This document shows, piece by piece, positions 62,611-64,000 of a stretch of 64,000 nt of DNA; positions within the stretch are counted from its first letter, which is position 1, and each line of letters begins with the position of its first letter. The notes under the pieces are model-generated. The model saw nothing but the letters and a program-made list of their open reading frames with translations. It did not search any database and was not told where the DNA came from. The stretch lies in contig NC_061866.1 in the NCBI RefSeq assembly GCF_907164915.1, positions 41,976,320-42,040,319 on the forward strand, read 5' to 3'. The DNA comes from Impatiens glandulifera (lineage: Eukaryota > Streptophyta > Magnoliopsida > Ericales > Balsaminaceae). The translations under genes were made by a program, and so were the position numbers.

Positions 62611-64000
62611 TGTAACCCGGAAAATTCCTGTAGCTTAGCACGTGTCATGACACGTGGCAATACAAGGGATCTAGGGTGTCTTGAGATTCGATACGTTTTA
62701 ACATGGGTTTGCGTGTCAAACATATTTTTAAAATATTTTGTTTTTAAAGATTTTGATAGTACTTGGCTGCTTTTAAATTAAATATATTTAAAATAATTAT
62801 TTTTATTCAAATTTTAATAATTTAGGGATTTGTTATAATCAAATGACAATTTGTTGAAATCCAGTTTAAGTTAATCAAACATAATTAATTTAATAAAAGA
62901 TTATTTATTTGAAAACTGAGTCGCCAAATAATTTTAGAATAATAAGTAAAATGTACGTGTATAAACGTACTTTATAATGGAGTTTCCATAAGGGGTTCGT
63001 TATTTGGTTACGCTCTGGAAATAACTTTCGCGCTATGTCCTCTACGCCAGTTGAAAAGAGTTTTATTTTTTTAAAGTGGCTATTGAAATATTTATTTATA
63101 ACATTTATTTACTTGAATTAGTATTTTCGGGGTTCTGCGATTGCGTTATTTAAGATTGAGTACAAGACCTCTTGGGATTATTTGAAAATGGATTAAGGTT
63201 CCAAATTACAAAAATAATTTTGAATTTTGAAAAGTTAAACCAAATAGGCCTTAGAATCGGAGTTCTAGGTTTTGGGTCCATTTTTACCGGTCTGTGATCG
63301 GATGTGGTCTAGATCAGAACTCGGGATACTTGGTTAGAGGACTGGTGGGTTTGACCATGGGATTAGGGAGGTTCGGTTCTGAAATCAAATTGTTCAGTCC
63401 TATGTCTGGGAGTCTTGGTCCCAAATTTAGATTTCTCGGTCGTGGGACCTGGGAGTCTCAGTTCCACGTCAGATCTCTCGGTCTCTTGGTCGGATTTCTT
63501 GATCCTTTATCAAAAACATCAGTCCTAGGAATCGGTCCTAACTCAAGAACACCGTCCTTGGTCTCGGTCCTAGGTCAATTTTCTTGGTCATTGGTCTCGA
63601 TAAGGACCGAGCATACTCGTTCATACTTCTTATTCCTCGGTCCTATTGTATATTTTGATATAGATCATGAAAACATGATCCGTAAGTTTCTAACAACTCA
63701 TATGGATGTAGGGATCGTAATCCATAATCCTAAACTCGATCAATCGAGCTCTATGATGATAGATTTCTCAACCTAACTTTTAAGGAAAGATTTGAGAACT
63801 TTTGATTTAGTCCATCTCATGGCCTAACACTTGTTCCAACAACTTTCAAATGAGGTTTATAGTCGAATACAACTAAAACCAGAACATCAATCAAGTCTGT
63901 AACAACTTTTAAAACTGTAATTCAAACTTTTTAATTCAAAATTTTCAGTTCGATCAATAATGACCGGGATGTATGTAATATGATTTGAAAATCATGTAAG
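62611..64000. repeat. LTR-like repeat, copy 2 (runs off the window)
   Basis: Starts TGTAACCCGG exactly where similarity to the subtilase flank stops. At 62910-63060 it contains GAGTCGCCAAATAATTTT and GGTTACGCTCTGGAAATAAC, wording reminiscent of Ty3/gypsy LTR regions of plants. From 63170 on it repeats copy 1. The end is beyond the window. Confidence 0.5.

Noticed and set aside
62900..63060. Endogenous pararetrovirus leader
   Set aside because: No viral coat, movement or polymerase words were found; the wording fits plant LTR retrotransposons at least as well.

Overview
The window looks like nuclear DNA of a flowering plant, most likely a eudicot. It is strongly AT-rich, the genes have GT-AG introns, there are long (AT)n microsatellites, and the interspersed DNA consists of plant-type Copia, LINE, SINE-like, Helitron-like and Mutator-like (MULE) elements. 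No bacterial features, rRNA or canonical tRNA genes were seen. Species cannot be assigned from the sequence alone.

The backbone is a tandem array of cucumisin-like subtilase (S8) genes on the minus strand. Copy A (1-4592) is cut by the left edge of the window and carries a nonsense codon. Copy B (18124-23292) has ten exons whose phases all agree and predicts 745 residues with the Asp, His, Asn and Ser catalytic positions. Copy C (50937-56296) has the same structure but a GC instead of GT splice donor after exon 1. The repeat unit is one gene plus its upstream spacer, about 18.7 kb. Unit 1 is 1-18715, unit 2 is 18716-51528 and unit 3 starts at about 51529. Copies A and B share a SINE-like insertion in their promoters that C lacks. 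A fourth, badly decayed subtilase fragment (D, 43298-44113) lies in a 2158-bp segment present in unit 2 and absent from unit 1.

Unit 2 is interrupted by an 11,958-bp MULE (26161-38118) with 394-bp terminal inverted repeats and a perfect 8-bp target duplication. The uninterrupted target is still present in unit 1 at 7473-7480, so both boundaries are exact. The MULE is composite. From left to right it holds: (i) an intact five-exon gene for a 228-residue protein with two BRCT domains of BRCA1/BARD1 type; (ii) an internal copy of TIR-like palindromes; (iii) a MULE transposase gene with catalytic and SWIM motifs but an internal deletion and a premature stop; (iv) a 370-bp palindromic block packed with CACGTG; and (v) on the minus strand, a DUF1985/Ulp1 cysteine protease gene of the kind known from KI-MULE/Kaonashi elements. 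The protease gene contains a tandem array of phase-0 exon-intron modules with nearly constant 87-88 bp introns. It is broken by several C-to-T-type nonsense codons and frameshifts.

The spacers also hold a 0.75-kb local repeat in three copies, a 5'-truncated LINE, degenerate tandem repeats, a Helitron-like 3' end, Copia gag debris, a minisatellite and a deleted Copia element with one LTR. All occur in both units. Right of copy C the sequence becomes unique. It contains a palindrome-rich MITE-like stretch, a second LINE fragment, and two directly repeated LTR-like sequences flanking a 0.34-kb remnant of the subtilase 3' flank.
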